In this document: in pieces, positions 24,708 to 32,566 of the stretch
Position numbering within the stretch: position 1 is the first letter of the stretch
Layout: the number at the start of each line of letters is the position of its first letter
Assembly: GCA_963205105.1 (NCBI GenBank)
Contig: CAUJJW010000091.1
Location: 1-46,625 of the forward strand
DNA: 46,625 nucleotides
Source: Verrucomicrobiota bacterium
GTDB lineage: Bacteria; Verrucomicrobiota; Verrucomicrobiia; Limisphaerales; CAIMTB01
Direction: 5' to 3'
Position numbers and translations under genes: made by a program
Notes under the pieces: generated by a model
Seen by the model: the letters and a program-made list of their open reading frames with translations, nothing else
Told to the model about the DNA's origin: nothing
Database searches by the model: none

Positions 24708-26333
24708 TCAACCTTTCACCAGCCGGTAGAACTGCGGTCCCGTCGGCTCGGCGATACGCACTGTCCAGCGTTGGCCGACGGCGACCGGAACCTCCGCCTC
24801 GGGCCTCCACGAGGAGCCGGCGACTTCAGAGCCAGTTTCCAGCCGCCAGTCCTCCGCCGATGCCGGCCAGGAAAGACTTACCCCAGCACCATCCCGTTCG
24901 ATGGCGAGTGCGGGCGGCCCCAGGACCTCGAAGTTCTGCATCATCCCGGAGTCTTCATGTTCCAGGTTGTGGCAGTGGTGGACGAACACTCCCGGGTGCG
25001 AATCAAATCGCATCAGGACGCGGACAACTTCGCGAGGGTTCACCAACACCGTGTCCTTCCATCCCCGGTCTTCCGGAGGCAGAACCGCCGTCGTGCTGCG
25101 GCTCAGCACCTGACCCAGCCCGCCATGCGCATGCATGGGATGTGGCTCGGTGCCCGTGTTGCGGTATTCCCAGATCTCCACGTCCCCGAACGGAACGGCG
25201 AACTCCACTCGGTCCATGTCGAACAGCCTACCGTTGATGGTGTGAACCATGCCCGACATGGCGAGGGTGAAGACCCGCGTCCGCCTCGCCTGCGTCTCCG
25301 ACAGTGCCTCGATCGGCGCAAGAACCGCGGGCACCTGGGCGTCGGCCGTCGTGGGCGAATCGACGTAGAAGCGGATCAGGTCCATCGCCGAGCCCTGGGC
25401 TGAGCCACCCATCATCCCTCCGCCGGTCGCAAACGGCAGGCTCACCAGGAGAAGGGAGGTGCCGACCTCAGAATCCGAGAAGTCCACGAAGACCTCGATG
25501 CGTTGACCGGGCGCAAGCATGAGGGACCTGACCTCCGCGGGTGCCGGAAGCAACCCGCCGTCCGTTGCGAGGACCCTGTAAGGTTGGCCATCCACAAACC
25601 CCACCTTGCAGATCCGTGCATTGCTGCCATTGAGCAACCGGAACCGATACAGCCCCCGATCCACCGACAGCCAGGCATCGGGAGTCCCGTTCACCAGCAT
25701 GACGTCGCCGATGTAGCCAGACATCTGGTCCATCATTGAGGGCGCGTATACCCATTGCCGCTGCGCGTTCACGCGCTTGTCGGTCAAAACCAAAGGAATG
25801 TCGTGGTCTCCCGTCGGCAACCCGAGCGCACTCTCGGCTGGATCTTCGATCAGGAAGAGCCCGGCGACGCCCCGATAGGCCTGCTCGGCGGTCAATTCGT
25901 CTGTGTGGGAGTGGTACCAACAGGTGGCAGCACGCTGAAGCACCGGGAAACGAACATCGTAGCTTCGTCCGGCCCCAACCTGGTCCCGCGGGTGCCCATC
26001 CATGCGTTCGGGAGCGAGGAGTCCGTGCCAGTGCAGGACGAGTGGTTGGTCGAGCTGGTTCTGGACGCGCGCCGCGAATTCCTCTCCCCTCCGCACCCGA
26101 ATCGTTGGCCCGGGGACCGATCCATTTATCGCCAAGACTTCCGTGGTTGAGCCAGGCCAGACCGCAGCACGGGTTCGTGCGACCGTGAGTTGGTCACCCG
26201 ACCACTCGGGCGGAAAGCGAACGGCATTTCCGGGTCGAGCGAGTTGAGCCAGCACGCGCGGGGACCTCAAACCGGGGAGCATCGTCAAGGCAGCGGCGGT
26301 TTCGCGGAGGAAGTGCCGGCGGGACGTTGTCAT
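24708..26333 (-). CDS. Tat-exported multicopper oxidase (CueO/CopA-oxidase-like)
   Basis: ATG at 26333 is chosen because it opens a twin-arginine signal, MTTSRRHFLRETAAAL; the total is 541 residues. All four copper-ligand blocks are present: HWHG at residues 101-104, WYHSHTD at 139-145, HPMHAHG at 398-404 and HHCHNLEHEDSGMM at 452-465, including the type 1 Cys-His-Met set. Three cupredoxin domains are followed by a short extra C-terminal segment of about 60 residues. A Met-rich patch (GGGMMGG) lies near residue 307. These enzymes oxidise Cu+ to the less toxic Cu2+ in the periplasm. It lies between two genes for Cys-rich exported proteins and near a Cu+ ATPase, which supports a copper role. 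Confidence 0.95.
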   Translation of the reverse strand: MTTSRRHFLRETAAALTMLPGLRSPRVLAQLARPGNAVRFPPEWSGDQLTVARTRAAVWPGSTTEVLAINGSVPGPTIRVRRGEEFAARVQNQLDQPLVLHWHGLLAPERMDGHPRDQVGAGRSYDVRFPVLQRAATCWYHSHTDELTAEQAYRGVAGLFLIEDPAESALGLPTGDHDIPLVLTDKRVNAQRQWVYAPSMMDQMSGYIGDVMLVNGTPDAWLSVDRGLYRFRLLNGSNARICKVGFVDGQPYRVLATDGGLLPAPAEVRSLMLAPGQRIEVFVDFSDSEVGTSLLLVSLPFATGGGMMGGSAQGSAMDLIRFYVDSPTTADAQVPAVLAPIEALSETQARRTRVFTLAMSGMVHTINGRLFDMDRVEFAVPFGDVEIWEYRNTGTEPHPMHAHGGLGQVLSRSTTAVLPPEDRGWKDTVLVNPREVVRVLMRFDSHPGVFVHHCHNLEHEDSGMMQNFEVLGPPALAIERDGAGVSLSWPASAEDWRLETGSEVAGSSWRPEAEVPVAVGQRWTVRIAEPTGPQFYRLVKG

Positions 26334-26379
26334 TGGATGGTTGGATGAGGGAAAGCCAGACCGCTGGCGAGAGGCCCCA

Positions 26380-26410
26380 AAGCGAAGGAGCGGGCTAAAC
26401 TGCCCGCTCC
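26380..26410 (-). terminator. Rho-independent terminator after the Cys-rich gene at 26439
   Basis: A 9-bp perfect stem (GGAGCGGGC at 26387-26395 with GCCCGCTCC at 26402-26410, 6-base loop) is followed on the minus strand by TTCGCTTT. It separates paralogue B from the oxidase gene. The T-run is weak. Confidence 0.65.
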
Positions 26411-26438
26411 CCGGCATGGAGGAGGAAGGGACCCCCCA

Positions 26439-26864
26439 CTACTTGCAGCAACTGACCGAAGCCAACATCTGCTTCGTGCAGCCGTGCGTCACGGTTTGGG
26501 TCTTGGACTTGCCGAAACCCTTTACGCCAACACTCGTCGAGCACCCGTCACATCCGTGCGTGGAGACCAGAGTGGTCGGCTTTCCACGGGCGAGAAGGAC
26601 TTCCCCTCCCTTGGCAGTATCGGAGGCGCGCGCCGTCGTCACGGTCGTGCAAGAGCCACAATTCGAGTGCGTGTCGGACGCACGCCGGGCGGCGGATGCC
26701 TCGCGGACCGGTGACGGGGCTCCGAATTGCATGAGGCGCTCCGCCCCCTTCCCGGGCGCGTCGGCCGCCCCGCTGGAGAGACTCATTCCGAGGGTCAATC
26801 CCATGGCGACACTCAGGGATGCAACGAGGAGGGCGATCGGACGCAGGTTGAGGGGGGTTTTCAT
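26439..26864 (-). CDS. Exported Cys-rich protein, paralogue B of the copper module
   Basis: ATG at 26864 (MKTPLNLRPIALLV) gives 141 residues; an in-frame start at 26915 would add 17 residues without signal-peptide logic. The signal peptide ends near SSGAADA and is followed by PGKGAERLMQFG. Cys residues lie at 69 and 72 (CGSC), 105 and 108 (CDGC), 129, and 139-140 (CC). The core HGCDGCSTSVGVKGFGKSKT, followed by QTVTHGC, aligns with paralogue A at 24137. Compared with A, the third CxxC is reduced to a single Cys and the middle region is longer. It is likely a periplasmic Cu+-binding protein (inference). Confidence 0.8.
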   Translation of the reverse strand: MKTPLNLRPIALLVASLSVAMGLTLGMSLSSGAADAPGKGAERLMQFGAPSPVREASAARRASDTHSNCGSCTTVTTARASDTAKGGEVLLARGKPTTLVSTHGCDGCSTSVGVKGFGKSKTQTVTHGCTKQMLASVSCCK

Positions 26865-26999
26865 GATGGGGCTCTTGGTTTTGAATTTCGCGGACTTCGA
26901 ACCGTCTGCCCACATCTACGTCGGGCGCGCCCGCAACCCTCCCGACATCGATCATCCGATCTTGTCCTAAACGCACCATCCCTTGGCGTAAGGTCCCGT

Positions 27000-29420
27000 T
27001 CAATCGAGCCGAACACGCCGCAGTCGGAGCGCATTGCCGATCACGGAAACGGAACTGAAGCTCATGGCGACGCCGGCGAGCATCGGGCTCATCAGCACCC
27101 CCGCGATCGGAAACAACACGCCCGCCGCGATGGGGATCCCCAGTGCGTTGTAGAGGAAGGCGAAAAAGAGGTTCTGCCGGATGTTGGTCATCATCGCCCG
27201 TCCGAGTCGGATGGCGCGCACGATGCCACGAAGGTCTCCCTTCACGAGCGTCACTCCAGCACTTTCCATCGCGATGTCGGTGCCGGTGCCCATGGCGATG
27301 CCAACGTCTGCCGCAGCCAGGGCCGGCGCATCGTTGATGCCATCACCCGCCATCCCCACGACCTGGCCCGTGGCCTTGAGGGCAAGTACATGTTCGTGCT
27401 TCTGCTGCGGCGTCATGCCCGCGTGGTAATTGGCAATGCCCAAGCTGGCCGCCACCGCACCCGCCGTGCGCGGATGATCGCCGGTCAGCATCACGACCCT
27501 GACGCCCAGATCCCGCAATTCCTCAAGCGCACGGGGTGTGGACGGCTTGACCGAGTCACCGACGATTAAGGTGCCGGCCGCATGGTCCTCCACGGCCACG
27601 AACAAGGCGATCGCACCGCCGGCCTGGAGAGGGGAAGCAACCGATTCCAGCGAATCGACTCCGGAAACCCCGCGGTCCCGAAGGAACTCTGGCTTGCCCA
27701 CCATCACCCGACGCCCATCGACCGTGCCGGACACGCCGCCGCCGGTCAGGGACTGGAACCCCGTCGGGGCGCTGAGCGGGAGGTTGGATTCCCTCGCGGC
27801 CAAAGTGACGGCGTGAGCCAGCGGATGCTCGCTTGCCTGCTCCAGCGATGCCGCGAGGCCGAGGATCTCATCTGCGGAGAAGCCGCCGGCGGGTAGTACC
27901 TGCGCCAAACGTGGCTTTCCTTCGGTCAGCGTGCCGGTCTTGTCGACCGCGAGGGTGGTGATGCGGGCTAGTTTTTCGATCGCCTCCGCATTGCGGATAA
28001 GCACCCCCGCCTGGGCACCGCGTCCCACACCCACCATCACGCTCATCGGGGTGGCGAGGCCGAGCGCGCATGGGCAGGCGATGATGAGGACGGCCACCGC
28101 GTTGGTGATGGCGAACCCAAGTCGAGGTTCCGGCCCCCAAGCCATCCAGGCCATAAACGTGGCAGCGGCCACCACCAGCACTGCTGGAACGAACCAAGCC
28201 GCCACCTTGTCGGCCAGCGACTGAATCGGGGCCCGGCTGCGCTGCGCCTGGCCCACGAGGTCCACGATGCGTGCGAGCAACGTTTCCGCGCCCACGCGTT
28301 CGGCACGCATCACGATGCCGCCCGTCGTATTGAGTGTGCCCCCGGAGACCTTGGCCTCCGGCTCCTTCTCTACGGGCAGGGGTTCGCCAGTGAGCATGGA
28401 TTCATCGATGGACGTGCGCCCCTCGACCACGATTCCATCCACCGGAACCTTCTCCCCCGGTCGCACGCGCAACAGATCGCCCGGCTTCACGGCATCCAGC
28501 GGCACTTCCTCGTCGCCCTCGGCTGTGACCCGCCTTGCGGTCTTTGGCGACAGGCCAATCAACGCCTTAAGGGCGCTTCCCGTTCGCTGGCGGGCGCGGA
28601 GTTCAAGCACCTGGCCTAGGAGCACCAGCACGGTGACCACCGCGGCGGCCTCAAAGTAGAGCGCGGGTTTGCCGGGGTGCCCGAGGCTGGGCGGAAACCA
28701 CTGCGGAAAGAGCATCGCGGTAGCGCTGAACAGGTAAGCCGCGCCCACTCCCAGTGCGATGAGCGTAAACATGTTCAGGCTCCGGTTCACCAACGAGCGC
28801 CAGCCGCGCACGAAGAAGGGCCACCCCGCCCAGGCCACCACCGGTGTGGTCAGGAGGAACTGGCCCCAGCGGGACACATCCCCAACGGCCCACTCCGCGT
28901 GGCGCCAAGCGGGGACCAGGTGGGCCATTGCGACCACGAACACGGGCAGCGTCAGGACCGCACCCCAGCGGAACCGACGCGTCATGTCGCGAAGTTCCGA
29001 GTCGTCCTCCTCAGCCTCCGGAGCCACTGTCTTCAGCTCCAGCGACATGCCACACTTGGGGCAGGCCCCAGGGTGATCCTGCACCACCTCGGGATGCATC
29101 GGGCAGGTGTAGACGAGCTTGCCAACGGGCTTCCAAGCGGGATTGCGTTCGAGGGCCATGCCGCACTTGGGGCACGTGCCGGGCTCGTTCGACTCCACTC
29201 CCGGGCACATTGGGCAGTAATACTTGGCGGTTGGGGAAGGCGTAACGCCGGGGACTTCATGGGCGTGGCTGGGGTCATGCCGGTGTTCATGCGCTCGAGG
29301 GTGATCGTGGTCATGGCCTTCGGCGGAGTGCGGGTGGGAGGCCTGCGGCCGGGGCTGGGAGTGGCCGCCGCAGCACGACGGCTTATCGGTTTCCCAGTGG
29401 GTGGGTTCGGTTTTCATCAT
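27000..29420 (-). CDS. copA: CopA-type P1B copper-exporting ATPase with two heavy-metal-binding N-terminal modules
   Basis: ATG at 29420 gives 806 residues; ATG at 29417 and GTG at 29426 are nearby alternatives. The N-terminus has CCGGH, a His-rich stretch at residues of about 20-55, then two HMBD modules, [20 protein letters not shown] near residue 67 and [20 protein letters not shown] near residue 104. It has no classical CxxC ferredoxin-like domain. The ATPase core has TGEPLPVEK, the membrane [12 protein letters not shown] motif, phosphorylation site DKTGTLTEG and [10 protein letters not shown]. The end [17 protein letters not shown] has the Met-Ser-Ser ligand set of Cu+ pumps (P1B-1). It moves Cu+ out of the cytoplasm. 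It is transcribed divergently from the ECF sigma gene, 97 bases apart. Confidence 0.95.
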   Translation of the reverse strand: MMKTEPTHWETDKPSCCGGHSQPRPQASHPHSAEGHDHDHPRAHEHRHDPSHAHEVPGVTPSPTAKYYCPMCPGVESNEPGTCPKCGMALERNPAWKPVGKLVYTCPMHPEVVQDHPGACPKCGMSLELKTVAPEAEEDDSELRDMTRRFRWGAVLTLPVFVVAMAHLVPAWRHAEWAVGDVSRWGQFLLTTPVVAWAGWPFFVRGWRSLVNRSLNMFTLIALGVGAAYLFSATAMLFPQWFPPSLGHPGKPALYFEAAAVVTVLVLLGQVLELRARQRTGSALKALIGLSPKTARRVTAEGDEEVPLDAVKPGDLLRVRPGEKVPVDGIVVEGRTSIDESMLTGEPLPVEKEPEAKVSGGTLNTTGGIVMRAERVGAETLLARIVDLVGQAQRSRAPIQSLADKVAAWFVPAVLVVAAATFMAWMAWGPEPRLGFAITNAVAVLIIACPCALGLATPMSVMVGVGRGAQAGVLIRNAEAIEKLARITTLAVDKTGTLTEGKPRLAQVLPAGGFSADEILGLAASLEQASEHPLAHAVTLAARESNLPLSAPTGFQSLTGGGVSGTVDGRRVMVGKPEFLRDRGVSGVDSLESVASPLQAGGAIALFVAVEDHAAGTLIVGDSVKPSTPRALEELRDLGVRVVMLTGDHPRTAGAVAASLGIANYHAGMTPQQKHEHVLALKATGQVVGMAGDGINDAPALAAADVGIAMGTGTDIAMESAGVTLVKGDLRGIVRAIRLGRAMMTNIRQNLFFAFLYNALGIPIAAGVLFPIAGVLMSPMLAGVAMSFSSVSVIGNALRLRRVRLD

Positions 29421-29517
29421 GCACACCGGCTAACGCAGCCGACTTTGAATCATTACACACGTTCGCTGAACCGCGACCTCCTTGGCGTTACGCGTTCATT
29501 CTGCGAGGTTCGGCATC
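29421..29517. promoter_or_regulatory. Divergent promoter region between copA and the ECF sigma gene
   Basis: This 97-base gap must hold promoters for both directions. I see GAGG at 29505-29508, upstream of the sigma start, and TTTGAATCATTACACACG in the middle, but no pair of boxes I can assign. A metal-responsive promoter read by the ECF sigma factor is expected here (inference). Confidence 0.4.
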
Positions 29518-30069
29518 ATGGATTCGATGAACGAGGTGATCCTGAAGAACCTGGAGACGTTCGTCGCATTCACCCGGAAGCGGGTCGGCGATCCCCACCT
29601 CGCCGAGGATCTCGTGCAGGAAAGCCTGGTGAAGGCGTTGGGGGCCGACCGGAAGCCAATGGATGGCGAGGACACGGTGGCCTGGTTCTATCGCATCCTG
29701 CGCCGGACGATCATCGACCTCTACCGACGACGCGCCTCGAGGTCGAGGGCGCTCGACCGGTTCGAGCAAGAGCTGGCGGAATCACCGAGCCCCAGCGACA
29801 CACGGGTGCTGTGTGCGTGTTTCAAGCGACTGCTTCCCGCCGTGCCGGAGGCCTATCGCGAACTCGTCGAACGAATTGATCTGCAGGGCGAGGATCCCAG
29901 CCTGGTCGCCCAGGAATTGGGATTGACTCGAAACAACCTCACCGTCCGCCTGCACCGGGCGCGCCGGCATCTCCGCGATGCGCTTTCAAAGAACTGTCAG
30001 GCCTGCAGTAAGCACGGTTGTCTGGACTGCACCTGCGGAAACGCCGGAGACGGCTCGCATGGCAGTTGA
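29518..30069 (+). CDS. ECF-type sigma factor with C-terminal Cys cluster (CorE-like)
   Basis: ATG at 29518 with GAGG upstream gives 183 residues; an in-frame start at 29482 is less likely. Sigma region 2 is clear (RVGDPHLAEDLVQESLVKAL at 22-41, AWFYRILRRTIIDLYRRRAS at 55-74), and so is region 4 (LPAVPEAYRELVERIDLQGE, then SLVAQELGLTRNNLTVRLHR). After region 4 comes a tail CQACSKHGCLDCTC with Cys at residues 160, 163, 168, 171 and 173. No anti-sigma gene follows. In CorE-type factors of other bacteria a C-terminal Cys-rich domain senses copper directly, and the adjacent copA gene supports the same role here (inference). It would activate the copper module. Confidence 0.88.
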   Translation: MDSMNEVILKNLETFVAFTRKRVGDPHLAEDLVQESLVKALGADRKPMDGEDTVAWFYRILRRTIIDLYRRRASRSRALDRFEQELAESPSPSDTRVLCACFKRLLPAVPEAYRELVERIDLQGEDPSLVAQELGLTRNNLTVRLHRARRHLRDALSKNCQACSKHGCLDCTCGNAGDGSHGS

Positions 30070-30113
30070 CGCGTGTGGCAAGTTCGGACCGCGACCTCCG
30101 GCACTCACATCCC

Positions 30114-31322
30114 ATGCATGATTCGCATCACTTCTTGGCCGATCCGAAGCGTCTCCCCATCACCTTTCGGCGCCGTTGGGGAGCCATTTGCGCCGCGCTG
30201 CTGATCTTGATGCCGGCATCAGCCGCCCTTGCGGAAGGCAACATCACTCTGGTCCGCGTGCCGGACGGAGGGATTCAGCCCCAGATCGCCACGGATGATC
30301 AGGGCACCCTCCATCTCCTCTATTTCAAAGGGGACGCATCAGCCGGGGATCTCTTCTATGCCCGCCAATCGCGTGGGGAAGCGAGTTTTGGCAGGTCGCT
30401 CCGGGTCAATGGTCGGGCTGCAAGCGCCATGGCCATGGGGACCATTCGTGGCGGCCAACTGGCGATTGGCGAGAACGGGCGCGTTCACGTGGCGTGGAAC
30501 GGACCTGCCCCCAAGGGGGGCGACCACATGCTCGCGCCCATGCTGTACACGCGCCTGAACGATGACGGCAACGCGTTTGAGGCCGAACGCGATGTCATCA
30601 CGAAGGCGCGAGGGCTGGACGGCGGTGGTTCCGTGGCAGCCGATGGCCGGGGAAATGTCTACGTCACCTGGCACGCCCCCAAGCCGGGAAACACCGAAGG
30701 CGAGGCGGGGAGGGCCGTCTTCGTGGCGCATTCCCGGGACGGAGGCCGATCCTTCGCTCCGGAACGCATCGCCGTCGAGCAGGCCACCGGGGCGTGTGGA
30801 TGTTGCGGCATGAGAAGCTTCGCCGACGGCCGGGGGAACCTCTTCATTTCGTATCGTGGGGCCTTGGAGACTGGATACCGCGACCAACTCCTGCTCGTCG
30901 CCCGGGATGGCGGTCTGGATTTCCAGATCGCGCTCACCCATCCGTGGAGGGTCGCTGCCTGCCCGATGAGCAGCACTTCGTTCGCCAAGACGGGGGCTTC
31001 CGTCTTGGCAGCGTGGGAGACCGCTGGCCAGGTCCACTGGTCGCTCCTTGGTTCCGAAGGCCAACCACCGTCGCCACCCGTGGCGCCGTCCGCGGTGGGC
31101 AAGAACCCAAAACACCCGGTGGTGGTCGGGAATTCCCGAGGTGAGGTCCTGCTGGTCTGGACGGAAGGGACCGGCTGGGCGAAGGGGGGCGACGTTGCCT
31201 GGCAACGCTTTGATTCGATGGGGAAGCCCACCGGCGAAAGGGGCCACGTCACCGGATTGCCCGCGTGGAGCATGGCCGCGGCAGCGGCGATCCCTGACGA
31301 ACGATTCCTCATCGTCTATTGA
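30114..31322 (+). CDS. Exported sialidase-like beta-propeller protein with CxCC motif
   Basis: ATG at 30114 is taken as the start (402 residues); the frame is open to 30018 but overlaps the sigma gene. A signal peptide ends near ASAALAEG (residue 42). The body shows repeated propeller blades with Asp-box-like turns (SRDGGRSF at 207-214, ARDGGLDF at 263-270), as in sialidases and other BNR-repeat proteins. An inserted TGACGCCGMR has Cys at 228, 230 and 231, with another Cys at 283 (AACPMSS). The catalytic arginine triad of true sialidases is not evident, so enzyme activity is doubtful. Co-orientation with the copper-type sigma factor, 44 bases downstream, suggests a periplasmic copper-binding propeller (inference). 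Confidence 0.77.
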   Translation: MHDSHHFLADPKRLPITFRRRWGAICAALLILMPASAALAEGNITLVRVPDGGIQPQIATDDQGTLHLLYFKGDASAGDLFYARQSRGEASFGRSLRVNGRAASAMAMGTIRGGQLAIGENGRVHVAWNGPAPKGGDHMLAPMLYTRLNDDGNAFEAERDVITKARGLDGGGSVAADGRGNVYVTWHAPKPGNTEGEAGRAVFVAHSRDGGRSFAPERIAVEQATGACGCCGMRSFADGRGNLFISYRGALETGYRDQLLLVARDGGLDFQIALTHPWRVAACPMSSTSFAKTGASVLAAWETAGQVHWSLLGSEGQPPSPPVAPSAVGKNPKHPVVVGNSRGEVLLVWTEGTGWAKGGDVAWQRFDSMGKPTGERGHVTGLPAWSMAAAAAIPDERFLIVY

Positions 31323-31429
31323 CGGATTCACCACCACGGCGAGACGAAATCGCGCCAGCGCGCCAAGAGCTTGCTAGCCCAAGATAACTTAGATCGGCTA
31401 GATCCCACAAAAGCTGCTTACGTCGCCGT

Positions 31430-32566
31430 CTAAGCTGACAGCGCCGAACGTATCGCCTGAACGATGTAAATCTGCGGAATCCTTTCCTGCTCCAGCAACA
31501 GAAGCCCGGACCGTAGGCGTTCATACGCGCGTCGTTCACCAAGAGTCAAACCCGACACATCCTCGTAGGTCGCAGGCCTGGCGGGGACAGCGAGATGGGA
31601 ATATCGATCCAGCTCCGACTCTGTCATTAAAAGGCTCACAATGCCCGGAAATGTTCTACGAAGGCGGGAAAGAATGTGAAAACCGTGCACGTCGAGATCG
31701 CCCCAATAGAAAAGACGACACCGGGCCAACCACCGGGCGGTCGCCAAAAGCTCCGCTGCCCCGCCTCCTCCCCAGATTCCGAGAGCATTGGGAACGCCCG
31801 GCACGGTAAGAAATGTCAGCTTGTTCTCTGTTATGATGATGTCCAAATCGAACAAGCAAAGAGAACGAAACTCTGACACCGGAACGGTCAGGTCATCGAA
31901 CGGGATTCCGAGCGTCCGCTTGAGCCCTGAGTCGAGCAGACGAAAGCGAATCAATGCTTCCTCGCGTCGCAAGCCGAAACGCTCCGCGAATACGTCCGAC
32001 TCAGTCCTTGCATGTTCCGGAAGAAGGAAATCAAGCAGGCTGCATAAGATGCCTTGGTGGCGTTCCACGAATTTGGTATCAACCTCCACTGGCAATTCAC
32101 GTGCATACACCCCCGGTCTTGGATGGGCGTACAAGTAGCAGCACACCTTCAGAAGATCAGCCCAAACAGCTTCGAACTCCACAACTTGGGTTGGGTTTGC
32201 CGCAACCCACGGCAATAGCTCCGGACATATCTCCCGAGTGAGGTCTACCTTGGCGCGGTAGCGCTTAATTTCCTCCGATTTCTGGATTGCCCGGAGAAAA
32301 TCTTCCTCGTTCTGGAACCAAACCCGGTCAGGAAACCTCTGCCGACCCCACCGGCGGGTGTTGGTCTCCACCCATTCGACTCGATAACCAAGACCACTCT
32401 CGCATAGGGCCGCAATGGCCGCGCGGAGAGTGTTCCAGTCCGCAGATGCAGATAAGCGGCCGAATCGAATGTCGAACGGGAAGAATGTTTCACCCGTGAC
32501 GATCGACCTCAAGAAGGCCGGATACTTCCGCAGGCAAAATCGGCTGATGTCATCCGGGTGGAGCAT
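31430..32566 (-). CDS. jetD: Wadjet JetD: Toprim-fold nuclease subunit (DUF3322/DUF2220)
   Basis: ATG at 32566 gives 378 residues and overlaps the end of jetC by 17 bases; TTG at 32596 is an alternative. The N-terminal half is the DUF3322-like arm (WNTLRAAIAALCESGLGYRV, then RQRFPDRVWFQNEEDF). The C-terminal half is the Toprim domain: the conserved Glu in ITENK at residue 247, and FYWGDLDVHGFHILSRLR with the DxD metal site at 290-292. In Wadjet systems JetD cuts small circular DNA that has been extruded by the JetABC SMC complex. Motifs are intact, so an active nuclease is expected. Last gene of the operon. Confidence 0.95.
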   Translation of the reverse strand: MLHPDDISRFCLRKYPAFLRSIVTGETFFPFDIRFGRLSASADWNTLRAAIAALCESGLGYRVEWVETNTRRWGRQRFPDRVWFQNEEDFLRAIQKSEEIKRYRAKVDLTREICPELLPWVAANPTQVVEFEAVWADLLKVCCYLYAHPRPGVYARELPVEVDTKFVERHQGILCSLLDFLLPEHARTESDVFAERFGLRREEALIRFRLLDSGLKRTLGIPFDDLTVPVSEFRSLCLFDLDIIITENKLTFLTVPGVPNALGIWGGGGAAELLATARWLARCRLFYWGDLDVHGFHILSRLRRTFPGIVSLLMTESELDRYSHLAVPARPATYEDVSGLTLGERRAYERLRSGLLLLEQERIPQIYIVQAIRSALSA

